This document shows positions 9,983-17,317 of a DNA stretch of 64,000 nt, piece by piece. The number at the start of each line of letters is the position of its first letter. The first letter of the stretch is position 1. A program made the position numbers and the translations under genes. Source of the stretch: Lachnospiraceae bacterium AD3010 (lineage in GTDB: Bacteria > Bacillota > Clostridia > Lachnospirales > Lachnospiraceae); NCBI GenBank assembly GCA_000622025.1, contig KK211387.1, forward strand, positions 417,945 to 481,944, read 5' to 3'. Under the pieces are notes generated by a model that did not search any database, was not told the origin of the DNA, and saw only the letters and a list, made by a program, of their open reading frames with translations.

Positions 9983-10213
9983 ATGAGAATTTTTGTTTCC
10001 GTTATATTTATGCTTGTTTGTGTGGGACTTACCGCAATGGTGCTTCTGCAGGAAGGAAAGAGTGCAGGTCTTGGAGCTATCCAGGGTGCTGCGGATACAT
10101 ATTGGGGAAAGAATAAGGGACATTCCATGGAAGGGATGCTGATAAAGATAACCAGAGTGCTGGCTGTTCTCTTCTTCGTTTTATCGGTAGTGCTGAATAT
10201 GAAGTTCTTCTGA
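9983..10213 (+). CDS. secG: Preprotein translocase subunit SecG
   Basis: Small auxiliary subunit of the SecYEG channel. 76 aa with two hydrophobic helices (~2-21 and ~51-74) flanking the conserved LLQEGKSAGLG loop and a G-A-A-D-T-Y-W stretch typical of SecG. Strong RBS TAAGGAG. Followed by a terminator and then rnr-smpB, the usual secG-rnr-smpB order in Firmicutes. Confidence 0.95.
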   Translation: MRIFVSVIFMLVCVGLTAMVLLQEGKSAGLGAIQGAADTYWGKNKGHSMEGMLIKITRVLAVLFFVLSVVLNMKFF

Positions 10214-10254
10214 TAAGACCGGATCCCGGAAAACATTTTCCAGAATGATTTTGA

Positions 10255-10284
10255 CCCCGCCCGTGAATTACAGGCGGGGTTTTT
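10255..10284 (+). terminator. Rho-independent terminator after secG
   Basis: CCCCGCC (10255-10261) pairs with GGCGGGG (10273-10279), followed by a T tract. It ends only 8 bp before the rnr start codon. Confidence 0.85.
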
Positions 10285-10292
10285 ATTAAACT

Positions 10293-12512
10293 ATGACTGA
10301 TAATAAGCTGTTTGAAAACCGAAAAGCCATGATCCTTGAATTTATGGAGAGTGATCTTTATAAACCAATGAGGATAAAGGATATGGCTGAGCTGATGCTG
10401 GTTCCGAAGAATGAACGCAGTGACTTCAAAGCCGTAATAAACTCACTGGCAGATGATGGAGATATCATCATAAGCCGGCGAGGGTTATTAAAGCTTTCTC
10501 CTCCGAAGCTTATTGGAACCTTTGAAGCCCATGCCGGAGGCTTCGGCTTTGTCATAGTCGAGAACCGTGACAAGGATATTTTTATCAGAAGTGACGATAC
10601 TCTCGGGGCTATGAATGGCGATACCGTGGAAGTCAGGATAGAAAGGAAGCGGCACAGACCGGAGGGTATTATAGTTAACATAATATCGAGGGCGATAACC
10701 GATGTTGTGGGAACGTACGAATCAGCCGGTAAAATGGGTTCATACGGCTTCGTAATACCCGATGATAATAAAATAACTGATGATATATTTATTCCCTCTG
10801 ACAGCCGGATGTCTGTTCCCGACGGAATGAAGGTTGTAGTCCACATTGAGAAATACGGAGACCGGTTTCATAACTGTGAAGGCAGGATAACCGAGCTTAT
10901 CGGTATGAAGGATGATCCCGGAGTCGATATCGAGTCGGTGATAAGGTCATATGGACTTCCGGGGGAATTTAAACCGAATGTCCTAAAACAGGCTGATAAT
11001 GTGGCAAAACCCGTGTCGGAGGCCGATATGGCCGGAAGACGTGATCTAAGAGGCCTTTTAACCGTTACGATAGACGGAGAGGATGCGAGGGATCTTGATG
11101 ATGCCGTAAGCCTTTCAATAGATGAAGACGGGAATTTTGACCTTGGAGTGCATATTGCCGATGTGGCTAATTATGTTCAGGAAAATTCAGCTCTTGACAG
11201 GGAGGCTTTTGAACGGGGCACAAGCGTGTATTTTCCGGACAGAGTTATCCCTATGCTTCCTGTTGCCCTTTCAAACGGATGCTGTTCCCTGAATGAGAGG
11301 GAGGACAGACTGACTCTTTCCTGTCTTATGAAGCTTGACGGAAAGGGGAGGGTGATACAGTCAGATATCTGCGAAAGTGTGATAAATTCCGACCGCAGAA
11401 TGTCGTACAATGAGGTAAAGGATCTCCTTCTTGGGACGGCTTCGGAGGAGCTGGAAAAAGAATGCGCCTTTCTCCTGCCAATGTTTAAGGATATGGAAAG
11501 ACTTTCCGCCATACTGATATCCATGCGGAAAAAAAGGGGAGCCATTGATTTTGACTTTCCGGAAACAAAGGTTATTCTGGATGAAAGAGGACGGGTGGAC
11601 AGACTGGAGCCGAGACTTTCAAATGTCGCCACAAGGATGATAGAGAGTTTCATGCTCGCTGCAAATGAGACGGTTGCTGAATACTCCTGTTTTCAGGAGC
11701 TTCCCTTTGTTTATAGGACACATGAGGAGCCTGATCCCGAGAAAATAAAAGCCTTGAGGGATTTTGTGATTAACCTTGGTTTTTCAATGAAGATAAGCCG
11801 TGACGGTATACATCCGAAGGAAATACAGAAGCTCTTAAACAGCATTGAAGGAGCGCCGGAGGAGGGCCTTATCGCAAGGATGACGCTTCGCTCCATGAGA
11901 CAGGCAAAATATACTACCGAAGCGGTCGGGCATTTCGGGCTTGCAGATAAGTATTACTGTCACTTTACGTCGCCTATCAGACGTTATCCGGATCTTCAGA
12001 TACACAGGATACTTAAGGATATGCTGAGAGGGCGTATGAACGGTGTCAGGATATCCCATTATGATGCGATTCTTTCCCAGGTTTCGCTGCAGTCAAGTCA
12101 AAGGGAGAGAAGAGCCGATGAGGCGGAACGGGATGTGGAAAAGCTGAAAAAAGTGGAATACATGCTTGACCACGTAGGAGATGAATATGAGGGTGTGATC
12201 TCAGGGGTTACTTCCCATGGGATATATGTGGAGCTTCCCGATACCGTTGAGGGTATGGTACGCTTAAATGACATTTCCGATGACTTTTATGTTTTTAACG
12301 AGATAATGATGGAGGTCAGGGGAAAGAACACGGGCAGGATATTAAGAATGGGTGATGCGGTAAAAGTTAAGGTCCTGTCTGCCGATAAAGATATGAGGAC
12401 TATAGATTTTGCTCTGATAACGGATGACCGGGAAGCAGGTAATACAGAGAAAAAGAGAGAGAAGAAAAATGCCATCAAAAAAGAACGAAGGAAAAAAGCT
12501 TATAGCAAATAA
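10293..12512 (+). CDS. rnr: Ribonuclease R
   Basis: Processive 3'-5' exoribonuclease that degrades structured RNA and, with SmpB-tmRNA, defective mRNAs. 739 aa: N-terminal winged-helix region (~10-70), two cold-shock/OB domains (~75-235), catalytic RNB domain with the acidic motif DGEDARDLDDA (261-271), then S1 domain (~630-712) and a Lys-rich tail. The ATG lies directly after a terminator T tract and has no clear Shine-Dalgarno except the GGCGGGG of the terminator stem ~13 bp upstream. The 3' end overlaps smpB by 44 bp in another frame. Confidence 0.95.
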   Translation: MTDNKLFENRKAMILEFMESDLYKPMRIKDMAELMLVPKNERSDFKAVINSLADDGDIIISRRGLLKLSPPKLIGTFEAHAGGFGFVIVENRDKDIFIRSDDTLGAMNGDTVEVRIERKRHRPEGIIVNIISRAITDVVGTYESAGKMGSYGFVIPDDNKITDDIFIPSDSRMSVPDGMKVVVHIEKYGDRFHNCEGRITELIGMKDDPGVDIESVIRSYGLPGEFKPNVLKQADNVAKPVSEADMAGRRDLRGLLTVTIDGEDARDLDDAVSLSIDEDGNFDLGVHIADVANYVQENSALDREAFERGTSVYFPDRVIPMLPVALSNGCCSLNEREDRLTLSCLMKLDGKGRVIQSDICESVINSDRRMSYNEVKDLLLGTASEELEKECAFLLPMFKDMERLSAILISMRKKRGAIDFDFPETKVILDERGRVDRLEPRLSNVATRMIESFMLAANETVAEYSCFQELPFVYRTHEEPDPEKIKALRDFVINLGFSMKISRDGIHPKEIQKLLNSIEGAPEEGLIARMTLRSMRQAKYTTEAVGHFGLADKYYCHFTSPIRRYPDLQIHRILKDMLRGRMNGVRISHYDAILSQVSLQSSQRERRADEAERDVEKLKKVEYMLDHVGDEYEGVISGVTSHGIYVELPDTVEGMVRLNDISDDFYVFNEIMMEVRGKNTGRILRMGDAVKVKVLSADKDMRTIDFALITDDREAGNTEKKREKKNAIKKERRKKAYSK

Positions 12513-12942
12513 TAAAAAGGCTTTCCACGATTATTTTGTGGAGGAGCAGCTGGAGACCGGTATAGAGCTTTTCGGGACCGAGGTAAAATCAATAAGGGCA
12601 GGACACTGCAGTATAAAGGAAGCCTATGTTTTTGTGCGCCATGGAGAGCTGTTTGTTGAGGGCATGAATGTTTCTCCCTATGAAAAGGGTAATATCTTCA
12701 ATAAGGATCCCTTAAGAACAAGGCGGCTTCTCGCACATAAAAAGGAGATACTAAGGCTTGACCAGAAGCTTAAGGAGAAGGGCTTCACCCTGGTTCCTCT
12801 GGAGGTTTACTTTAAGGAAGGAAAGGTTAAGGTAAATATAGGTCTCGCCAGGGGAAAGAAGCTCTATGATAAGAGAGAGAGCATCGCAAAGAAGGATGCA
12901 AAGCGCGAGGCAGAGAGGGAGTTCAAGGCTTCCTTCAGATAA
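12469..12942 (+). CDS. smpB: SsrA-binding protein SmpB
   Basis: Binds tmRNA and delivers it to stalled ribosomes. 157 aa from the ATG at 12469 (MPSKKNEGKK), preferred over an upstream in-frame ATG at 12424 because of normal family length and the AGAGAGAAG purine tract. Conserved core: LIANNKKAFHDY, E-T-G-I-E-L-x-G-T-E-V-K-S-I-R, PYEKGN, RRLLAHK and the basic C-terminal tail entering the ribosomal A site. Its last two codons and stop are the first copy of a 24-bp tandem repeat. The partner ssrA, normally the next gene, is 7.5 kb away. Confidence 0.95.
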   Translation: MPSKKNEGKKLIANNKKAFHDYFVEEQLETGIELFGTEVKSIRAGHCSIKEAYVFVRHGELFVEGMNVSPYEKGNIFNKDPLRTRRLLAHKKEILRLDQKLKEKGFTLVPLEVYFKEGKVKVNIGLARGKKLYDKRESIAKKDAKREAEREFKASFR

Positions 12943-13005
12943 AGCCGCGGGAACTGCTTCAGATAAAGCTGCGGGAACTGCTAAAGATAAAGTTTTCGGA
13001 ACTGC
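12934..13005. repeat. Three tandem 24-bp repeats containing the smpB stop codon
   Basis: Three units at 12934-12957, 12958-12981 and 12982-13005, each of the form TTCAGATAAAGCYGCGGGAA plus CTGC, the third more divergent. Each keeps an in-frame TAA. Unit 1 includes the last two smpB codons and its stop, so the repeat is a duplication of the gene's 3' end into the intergenic space. Confidence 0.85.
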
Positions 13006-13044
13006 TTTAAGTCGTTAAGTTATGAAGCTTGTCATACATCCAGC

Positions 13045-13158
13045 CGTCCTGAGCATACTTTCATGTCATCCTGAGCGTACATTCTTGTCATCCTGAGCGT
13101 ACATTCTTGTTATCCTGAGCGTACATTCTTGTCATCCTGAGCGTTAGCGAAGGATCTT
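13045..13158. repeat. Dispersed palindromic repeat cluster (family A), copy 2
   Basis: Three to four partial units of GTCATCCTGAGCGTACATTC with ~22-bp period, ending in a fuller unit GTCATCCTGAGCGTTAGCGA followed by AGGATCTT. Same family as at 701-891 and 38722-38854. Confidence 0.8.
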
Positions 13159-13311
13159 AATATAGCAGGCTGTTGACTCGCGAAGCTGTCTGTGTTAGTG
13201 TTAAACAGTTCAATTCTTTATCAAGAGAGTTAGCTTTCGGTAAACTCATTTTTCCCAGAGATCAATATGAAGACCAAGCGGTCACGTACCATGTGAAGTT
13301 CTAGCCGGGGA

Positions 13312-13711
13312 AGGCATATAAATGCGGCTGGGAAGAGGAAATTATATGCCTTTACCAGGCGGGAACTTTCGGGAAGGCATATAAATGCGGCGTAGCAGAG
13401 GAAATTATATGCCTTTGCCAGGCGGGAGCTTCCGAGAAGGCATATAAATGCGGCGTAGCAGAGGAAATTATATGCCTTTGCCAGGCGGGAACTTCGGGAA
13501 AGGCATATAAATGGGGCGTAACAGAGGAAATTATATGCCTTTACCAGGCGGGAGCTTCGGGAAAGGCATATAAATGGGGCGTAACAGAGGAAATTATATG
13601 CCTTTACCAGGCGGGAGCTTCCGAGAAGGCATATAAATGCGGCGTAACAGAGGAAATTATATGCCTATAGCAAAAGAGAGACTTCGTGAAGGCATATAAA
13701 AGCAAGACAAC
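13312..13711 (+). repeat. Tandem array: six 63-bp hairpin repeats plus a partial seventh
   Basis: Units begin with AGGCATATAAAT at 13312, 13375, 13438, 13501, 13564, 13627 and (partial) 13690: spacing is exactly 63 bp throughout. Within each unit AGGCATATAAaT and ATTATATGCCT form an 11-bp inverted repeat around a ~17-nt loop (GCGGCGTAGCAGAGGAA), followed by a conserved linker with CCAGGCGGGAGCTTC. Copies differ by point changes only, without indels. No variable spacers, so it is not a CRISPR array. One forward frame is open through the array (21-residue period) but has no start codon, so coding is unsupported. It ends 25 bp before the nuclease-like gene; 13159-13311 before it holds no gene. 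Confidence 0.9.
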
Positions 13712-13735
13712 AGCAAATTGTATAGGAGGTTCATC

Positions 13736-14557
13736 ATGGCAGAGACAGTTCAATATAGTTGGAAAGACGGAATACTGACACTTGCATTGCAAAGGAAGAA
13801 AAAACTTGAGGAGCTTATAGATAATAAAACCAAACAGATTCAAAAGGCGCCGAAAGGGACATTAAGAGCAGTCAGGAGAAAAGGATACAGCGAGTATTAC
13901 TGGCGAACTGATCCCAAGGACACGAACGGAGAGTATCTGACAAAGAAAAAGAGGAGTATAGCACAACAATTAGCGCAAAAAGAGTATGATATCAAGATAC
14001 TGTCCAAAGCTAAAACGGAGATGGCAGCGCTTGATGAATATATTAAGGTAAAACAGAACTGTAACGTCCTGGACGTTTACGAGAAAATCAATCCGGCAAA
14101 AAGAAGTCTGGTCACTCCGATAATGGCAGAAGATAAAGAGTTTGTAAAAGCCTGGAGGTCGGAGGCTTATATACCATTTAAGATTGATGATACGTTGCCT
14201 GAATTCTGTTCTGACAGAGGAGTCAGGGTAAGGTCCAAATCAGAGCTCATGATCGCCAATATGCTGGAGAAGTTTGAGATTCCGTATCGATATGAGTATC
14301 CGTTGAAACTGAAAGGATTAGGAGAGGTGTGACCTGATTTTCTGTGCCTGAATATCAGGAAAAGGAAAGAGTTCATATGGGAACACTTTGGAATGATGGA
14401 CAATATTTCCTATGCCAACAAGAATATCGTAAAGATCAGAGCATATGAGAATAATGGCTTCTATGCCGGAGTGAACATGATCATGACGTTTGAGACATCA
14501 CAGAGTGCAATCGGTTCAACTGCATTAAAAGCTTTGATAACGGAGTATCTGCGATGA
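13736..14557 (+). pseudogene. PD-(D/E)XK nuclease-like protein, interrupted by in-frame TGA
   Basis: ATG at 13736 with a strong RBS (AGGAGG, 7-nt spacing). The frame runs 198 codons to a TGA at 14330-14332, then continues in the same frame for 74 more codons to 14557. The N-terminal half is basic and coiled-coil-like (LQRKKKLEEL, SIAQQLAQKEYDIKIL). Then S-K-S-E-L-M-I-A-N, Y-R-Y-E-Y-P-L, [TGA], P-D-F-L-C-L and W-E-H-F-G: an E ... PD ... ExH arrangement resembling PD-(D/E)XK restriction-like nucleases. The stop falls immediately before the PDF motif, so the terminated protein lacks the presumed catalytic centre. Fold assignment is pattern inference. Directly preceded by the 63-bp hairpin array. 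Could be an inactive allele, or UGA readthrough could be needed. Confidence 0.6.
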
Positions 14558-14706
14558 CGGATGTATCGGAATTACGCGAGAAAATCAAGAGTTTTGGCAA
14601 TGGAAATATAGTATATTATATGGTATCATACTATATTGAAATTGGAAGGCAAGCTGAGGAAGGCAAGCCTAAAACAAGCAGGAAGATTACAGGAAAAGGA
14701 GATTAA
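14554..14706 (+). CDS. Small unknown protein (50 aa)
   Basis: Starts at an ATGA overlap with the end of the nuclease-like reading frame, which argues for coupling to it, and stops 3 bp before the next start. 50 residues, tyrosine-rich middle (IVYYMVSYYIEIG) and a basic Lys/Arg C-terminus; no signal peptide or motif recognised. The downstream GMP synthase RBS (GGAG) overlaps its last codons. Function unknown; might be a partner of the nuclease-like protein or a spurious ORF. Confidence 0.4.
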   Translation: MTDVSELREKIKSFGNGNIVYYMVSYYIEIGRQAEEGKPKTSRKITGKGD

Positions 14707-14709
14707 GTC

Positions 14710-15687
14710 TTGGCAGATCTGCGTCCGGAAACACTCAAGAGAATAACTGATGCTGCAGCAGCACAGGCTTTTATCGATGATCAGATAAAAGCACTTAAAG
14801 AACAGGTCGGTGAATCAAAGGTATTGCTCGCGCTTTCGGGAGGAGTGGATTCTTCCGTTGTTGCGGCACTTCTGATAAAAGCGATCGGAAAGAATCTGGT
14901 ATGCGTTCACGTTAATCACGGACTGCTCAGAAAGGGCGAACCCGAGCAGGTCATAGAGGTGTTTAAGAATCAGATGGATGCGAACCTGATCTATGTTGAT
15001 GCTGTCGACAGATTTCTTGATAAACTTGCAGGTGTCTCGGACCCCGAGCAGAAGAGAAAGATAATCGGCAAGGAATTCATTGATGTATTTGCGGAAGAAG
15101 CTGCAAAGCTTGACGGAATAAAGTTTCTCGGTCAGGGAACGATCTACCCCGATATTCTTGAGTCTGACGGTGTAAAGGCTCATCATAATGTCGGAGGGCT
15201 TCCGAAAGAGCTCGATTTTGAACTTGTTGAGCCTGTTAAATACTTATACAAAGATGAGGTGCGTGTTGTGGGAAAACAGCTTGGTCTTCCTGACAACATG
15301 GTCTATCGTCAGCCTTTCCCAGGTCCCGGGCTCGGCGTTCGCTGCGTGGGAGCGATAACACGTGACCGTCTTGAGGCTGTCAGGGAATCTGATGCGATCC
15401 TTCGTGAGGAATTTGCGGCAGCAGGCCTTGAAGGAAAAGTATGGCAGTACTTTACCGTCGTTCCGCCGTTTACATCAACAGGCATCAAGGACGGCAAGCG
15501 CACAGACGACTGGATGGTCATCATCCGTGCGGTCAATTCCGTTGATGCAACTTCTGCAACAATTGAAGAGATTCCGTATGAACTGTTAAAGAAGATTCGT
15601 GACAGGATATTTGCCGAAGTAAAAGGTGTCAACCGCGTGCTTTACGACCTGTCAACCAAAGGCCCTGCTACAATAGAATACGAATAA
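14710..15687 (+). CDS. guaA: GMP synthase ATP-pyrophosphatase subunit, without glutaminase domain
   Basis: Adenylates XMP and aminates it to GMP. 325 aa from a TTG start with GGAG 9 nt upstream. The PP-loop SGGVDSS is at 43-49, with G-Q-G-T-I-Y-P-D, R-Q-P-F-P-G-P-G-L-G-V-R and the C-terminal dimerisation domain ending TKGPATIEYE: complete ATP-PPase plus GuaA C-terminal domains. The N-terminal class I glutamine amidotransferase of the usual ~510-525 aa bacterial enzyme is absent, and no glutaminase partner occurs in the window. Stand-alone subunits are normal in archaea; here it may act with a GuaAa-like partner elsewhere, use ammonia, or be a truncated extra copy. Sits inside the accessory island. 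Confidence 0.88.
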   Translation: MADLRPETLKRITDAAAAQAFIDDQIKALKEQVGESKVLLALSGGVDSSVVAALLIKAIGKNLVCVHVNHGLLRKGEPEQVIEVFKNQMDANLIYVDAVDRFLDKLAGVSDPEQKRKIIGKEFIDVFAEEAAKLDGIKFLGQGTIYPDILESDGVKAHHNVGGLPKELDFELVEPVKYLYKDEVRVVGKQLGLPDNMVYRQPFPGPGLGVRCVGAITRDRLEAVRESDAILREEFAAAGLEGKVWQYFTVVPPFTSTGIKDGKRTDDWMVIIRAVNSVDATSATIEEIPYELLKKIRDRIFAEVKGVNRVLYDLSTKGPATIEYE

Positions 15688-15693
15688 TGATGA

Positions 15694-15848
15694 TGTTCCC
15701 CGGCACCCATATTTATCCTCCGTGGGGTAAGATCCCTTATCCCGGGAACATTCACTAATAAAATATTAGCGAATCTTGAGATTGTTTCTCAGGATTCGCC
15801 TTTTTTTATTGCAATCGTTGTGTTTAGCGGCTTTGTCGGCCGCGCGAT
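15694..15848. repeat. ~155-bp direct repeat, copy 1
   Basis: Begins CCCCGGCACCCATATTTATC and ends GGCTTTGTCGGCCGCGCG. Aligns along its length, with scattered changes, to copy 2 at 17098-17253. Contains the terminator at 15769-15807. The two copies bracket the DUF805/membrane-protein segment. Confidence 0.85.
15769..15807 (+). terminator. Rho-independent terminator after guaA
   Basis: GCGAATC-TTGAG pairs with CTCA-GGATTCGC, followed by seven T. Nearly identical to the terminator at 17174-17211. Confidence 0.8.
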
Positions 15849-16299
15849 GAGATGATACTGTGATCTCATGATGTTCATCTTTTTTGCGATGATTATTGCG
15901 AGTTTTTTGTTGCATTTAGAAAGAAGGATCCATTATATGTCGTTAAAAGAATAAATTGAGATGCATAAAAATGATATTTCTGGCTCTAGAACTAAGAACA
16001 GATTAACTGTTCAAATTAGTTATGGAATGCAAACTTCGTATTCATTGTACCGCAATATCCGGAGTCGTAAAGGCGTGGCTGCTGTGTGGAAGGCCGCAGA
16101 AATGAAGGCTCCCGGATCTTGGGATATATAGCATAGAACGTTATCTACAGAGTCATATGTCTGACATGATCATGATCATGGAAATGCTACCGGATATACA
16201 CGGAAAACGACCGAATACGCAAAAATGCTGACAGGCCGGAAAGGCCTCACGTATAATCATACGAACTAGGCATTATGAGTCAGAATCAGGAGGTATGCG
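15849..16299. other. Intergenic stretch, no gene seen
   Basis: About 450 bp with only short interrupted frames on both strands; contains a palindromic CATGATCATGATCATG around 16167-16182. It ends at the CAGGAGG ribosome site of the next gene. Probably decayed sequence. Confidence 0.5.
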
Positions 16300-16662
16300 A
16301 TGACTATTTTTGAAGCAGTAAGATCGGTCATAACAAATTTTAAGGATTTCCACGGAAGGGCAAGAAGGAGTGAGTTCTGGTGGTATTATCTTTTTGAATG
16401 CATCATAAACTTCGGACTGAGTTTTCTCGGGAATATGACAGGCATACGGGCCTTTATCTGGGGAATACTGGTCTTTAACGTAGTTCTTTTCATACCCGGT
16501 CTGGCACTGCTGTTCCGCCGGATGCACGATACAGGAAAAAGTGCTTGGTGGCTGCTTCCGGCAATAATCCCTTTTGCCGGACAGATCTACATGATGCTGT
16601 GGTTCATTAAAGATTCCGTTCCCGGCGAGAACCAGTACGGACCAAACCCCAAAGGGCTTTGA
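16300..16662 (+). CDS. DUF805 family membrane protein
   Basis: 120 aa with the DUF805 signature: F-x-G-R-A-R-R-S-E-F-W near the N-terminus, several hydrophobic helices (~25-45, 50-72, 80-102), L-L-x-R-R-M-H-D-T-G-K-S-A-W-W and the C-terminal G-x-N-x-Y-G-P-N-P tail. Family function is unknown; it is widespread as a small inner-membrane protein. Good RBS (CAGGAGG). Three bp separate it from the next ORF. Lies inside the segment bracketed by direct repeats. Confidence 0.9.
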   Translation: MTIFEAVRSVITNFKDFHGRARRSEFWWYYLFECIINFGLSFLGNMTGIRAFIWGILVFNVVLFIPGLALLFRRMHDTGKSAWWLLPAIIPFAGQIYMMLWFIKDSVPGENQYGPNPKGL

Positions 16663-16665
16663 GAA

Positions 16666-17031
16666 ATGCTGAAATCCATTAGAAGAGAAACAGGCAAATG
16701 GCACGATATCCTGCCGATTGCGATCATATGGGCAGTTATGATCGCATGGCTTGTTTTCATCATTGGCTACACTGCGCCTGAGACAGCTATTATGAGGCTG
16801 TTTTCAGACAACGAGGAAACGGTTGAATTCCTTGAATTCTATTTCAGTTTCATTAAAGTATGGATTATTCTGATCCCGATATTTTTGATCAGGTACAATC
16901 GCCCGATGCTGGGTCAGTTAATACTGGAAAAGGGAGGAAATACCGTCTTAGGGGCATTTATCGGATTTTTGCTCGGGTTTGCAGCAAATGGAGCAAAACA
17001 AGGCGAAATACGACAAAATGATCTGAAATAA
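16666..17031 (+). pseudogene. Truncated membrane protein, probably CPBP protease N-terminus
   Basis: 121 aa with hydrophobic segments at ~17-36, 65-82 and 95-111. The PMLGQLILEKGGNTVLGAF-like stretch followed by a Gly-rich helix resembles the start of CPBP intramembrane metalloproteases (CAAX-like), which run on to EExxxR and HxxxN active-site motifs; these are missing and the protein ends in an unrelated polar tail (AKQGEIRQNDLK). I read this as a 3'-truncated gene. No clear RBS beyond coupling to the DUF805 gene. It could instead be a genuine small unknown membrane protein. Confidence 0.45.
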
Positions 17032-17097
17032 TGCCAGTAATCACGGCAGATAACGTGGAAAAAGGCAGCGAGAGTTGAGCTGGAGTGATACCGACTT

Positions 17098-17253
17098 TGT
17101 CCCCCGGCACCCATATTTATCCTCCGTGTGGTAAGATCCCTTATCCTGGGATCCATAATCAGAAAACATAGTAGCGAATCTTGAGATTGCTTCTCAGGGT
17201 TCGCTTTTTTTAATTGGAATCGTTGTGAATAGCGGCTTTGTCGGCCGCGCGGT
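17098..17253. repeat. ~155-bp direct repeat, copy 2
   Basis: Begins CCCCCGGCACCCATATTTAT and ends with GGCTTTGTCGGCCGCGCG, matching copy 1 at 15694-15848 at most positions. Includes a copy of the same terminator. Confidence 0.85.
17174..17211 (+). terminator. Duplicate terminator in direct repeat copy 2
   Basis: GCGAATC-TTGAG / CTCA-GGGTTCGC with seven T after it. Weaker stem than copy 1 through one substitution. Confidence 0.7.
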
Positions 17254-17317
17254 GCAAAAGAAAAGCGTCCTGAAATAGAGTCGAAAAATAGTGTCAGAAG
17301 ATGGATCCGAGGATGAC

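Noticed and set aside
13312-13672. Repeat protein of 21-residue units encoded by the array
   Set aside because: One frame is open across the array but has no ATG, GTG or TTG start; it begins after a TAG at 13302 and ends at a TAG, so coding is unsupported.
13312-13711. CRISPR array
   Set aside because: Whole 63-bp units are conserved with no unique spacers, and no cas genes are nearby.
14330-14332. Selenocysteine at the in-frame TGA
   Set aside because: The position before a PDF motif is not a known Sec site and no SECIS-like hairpin stood out; a nonsense change is simpler.
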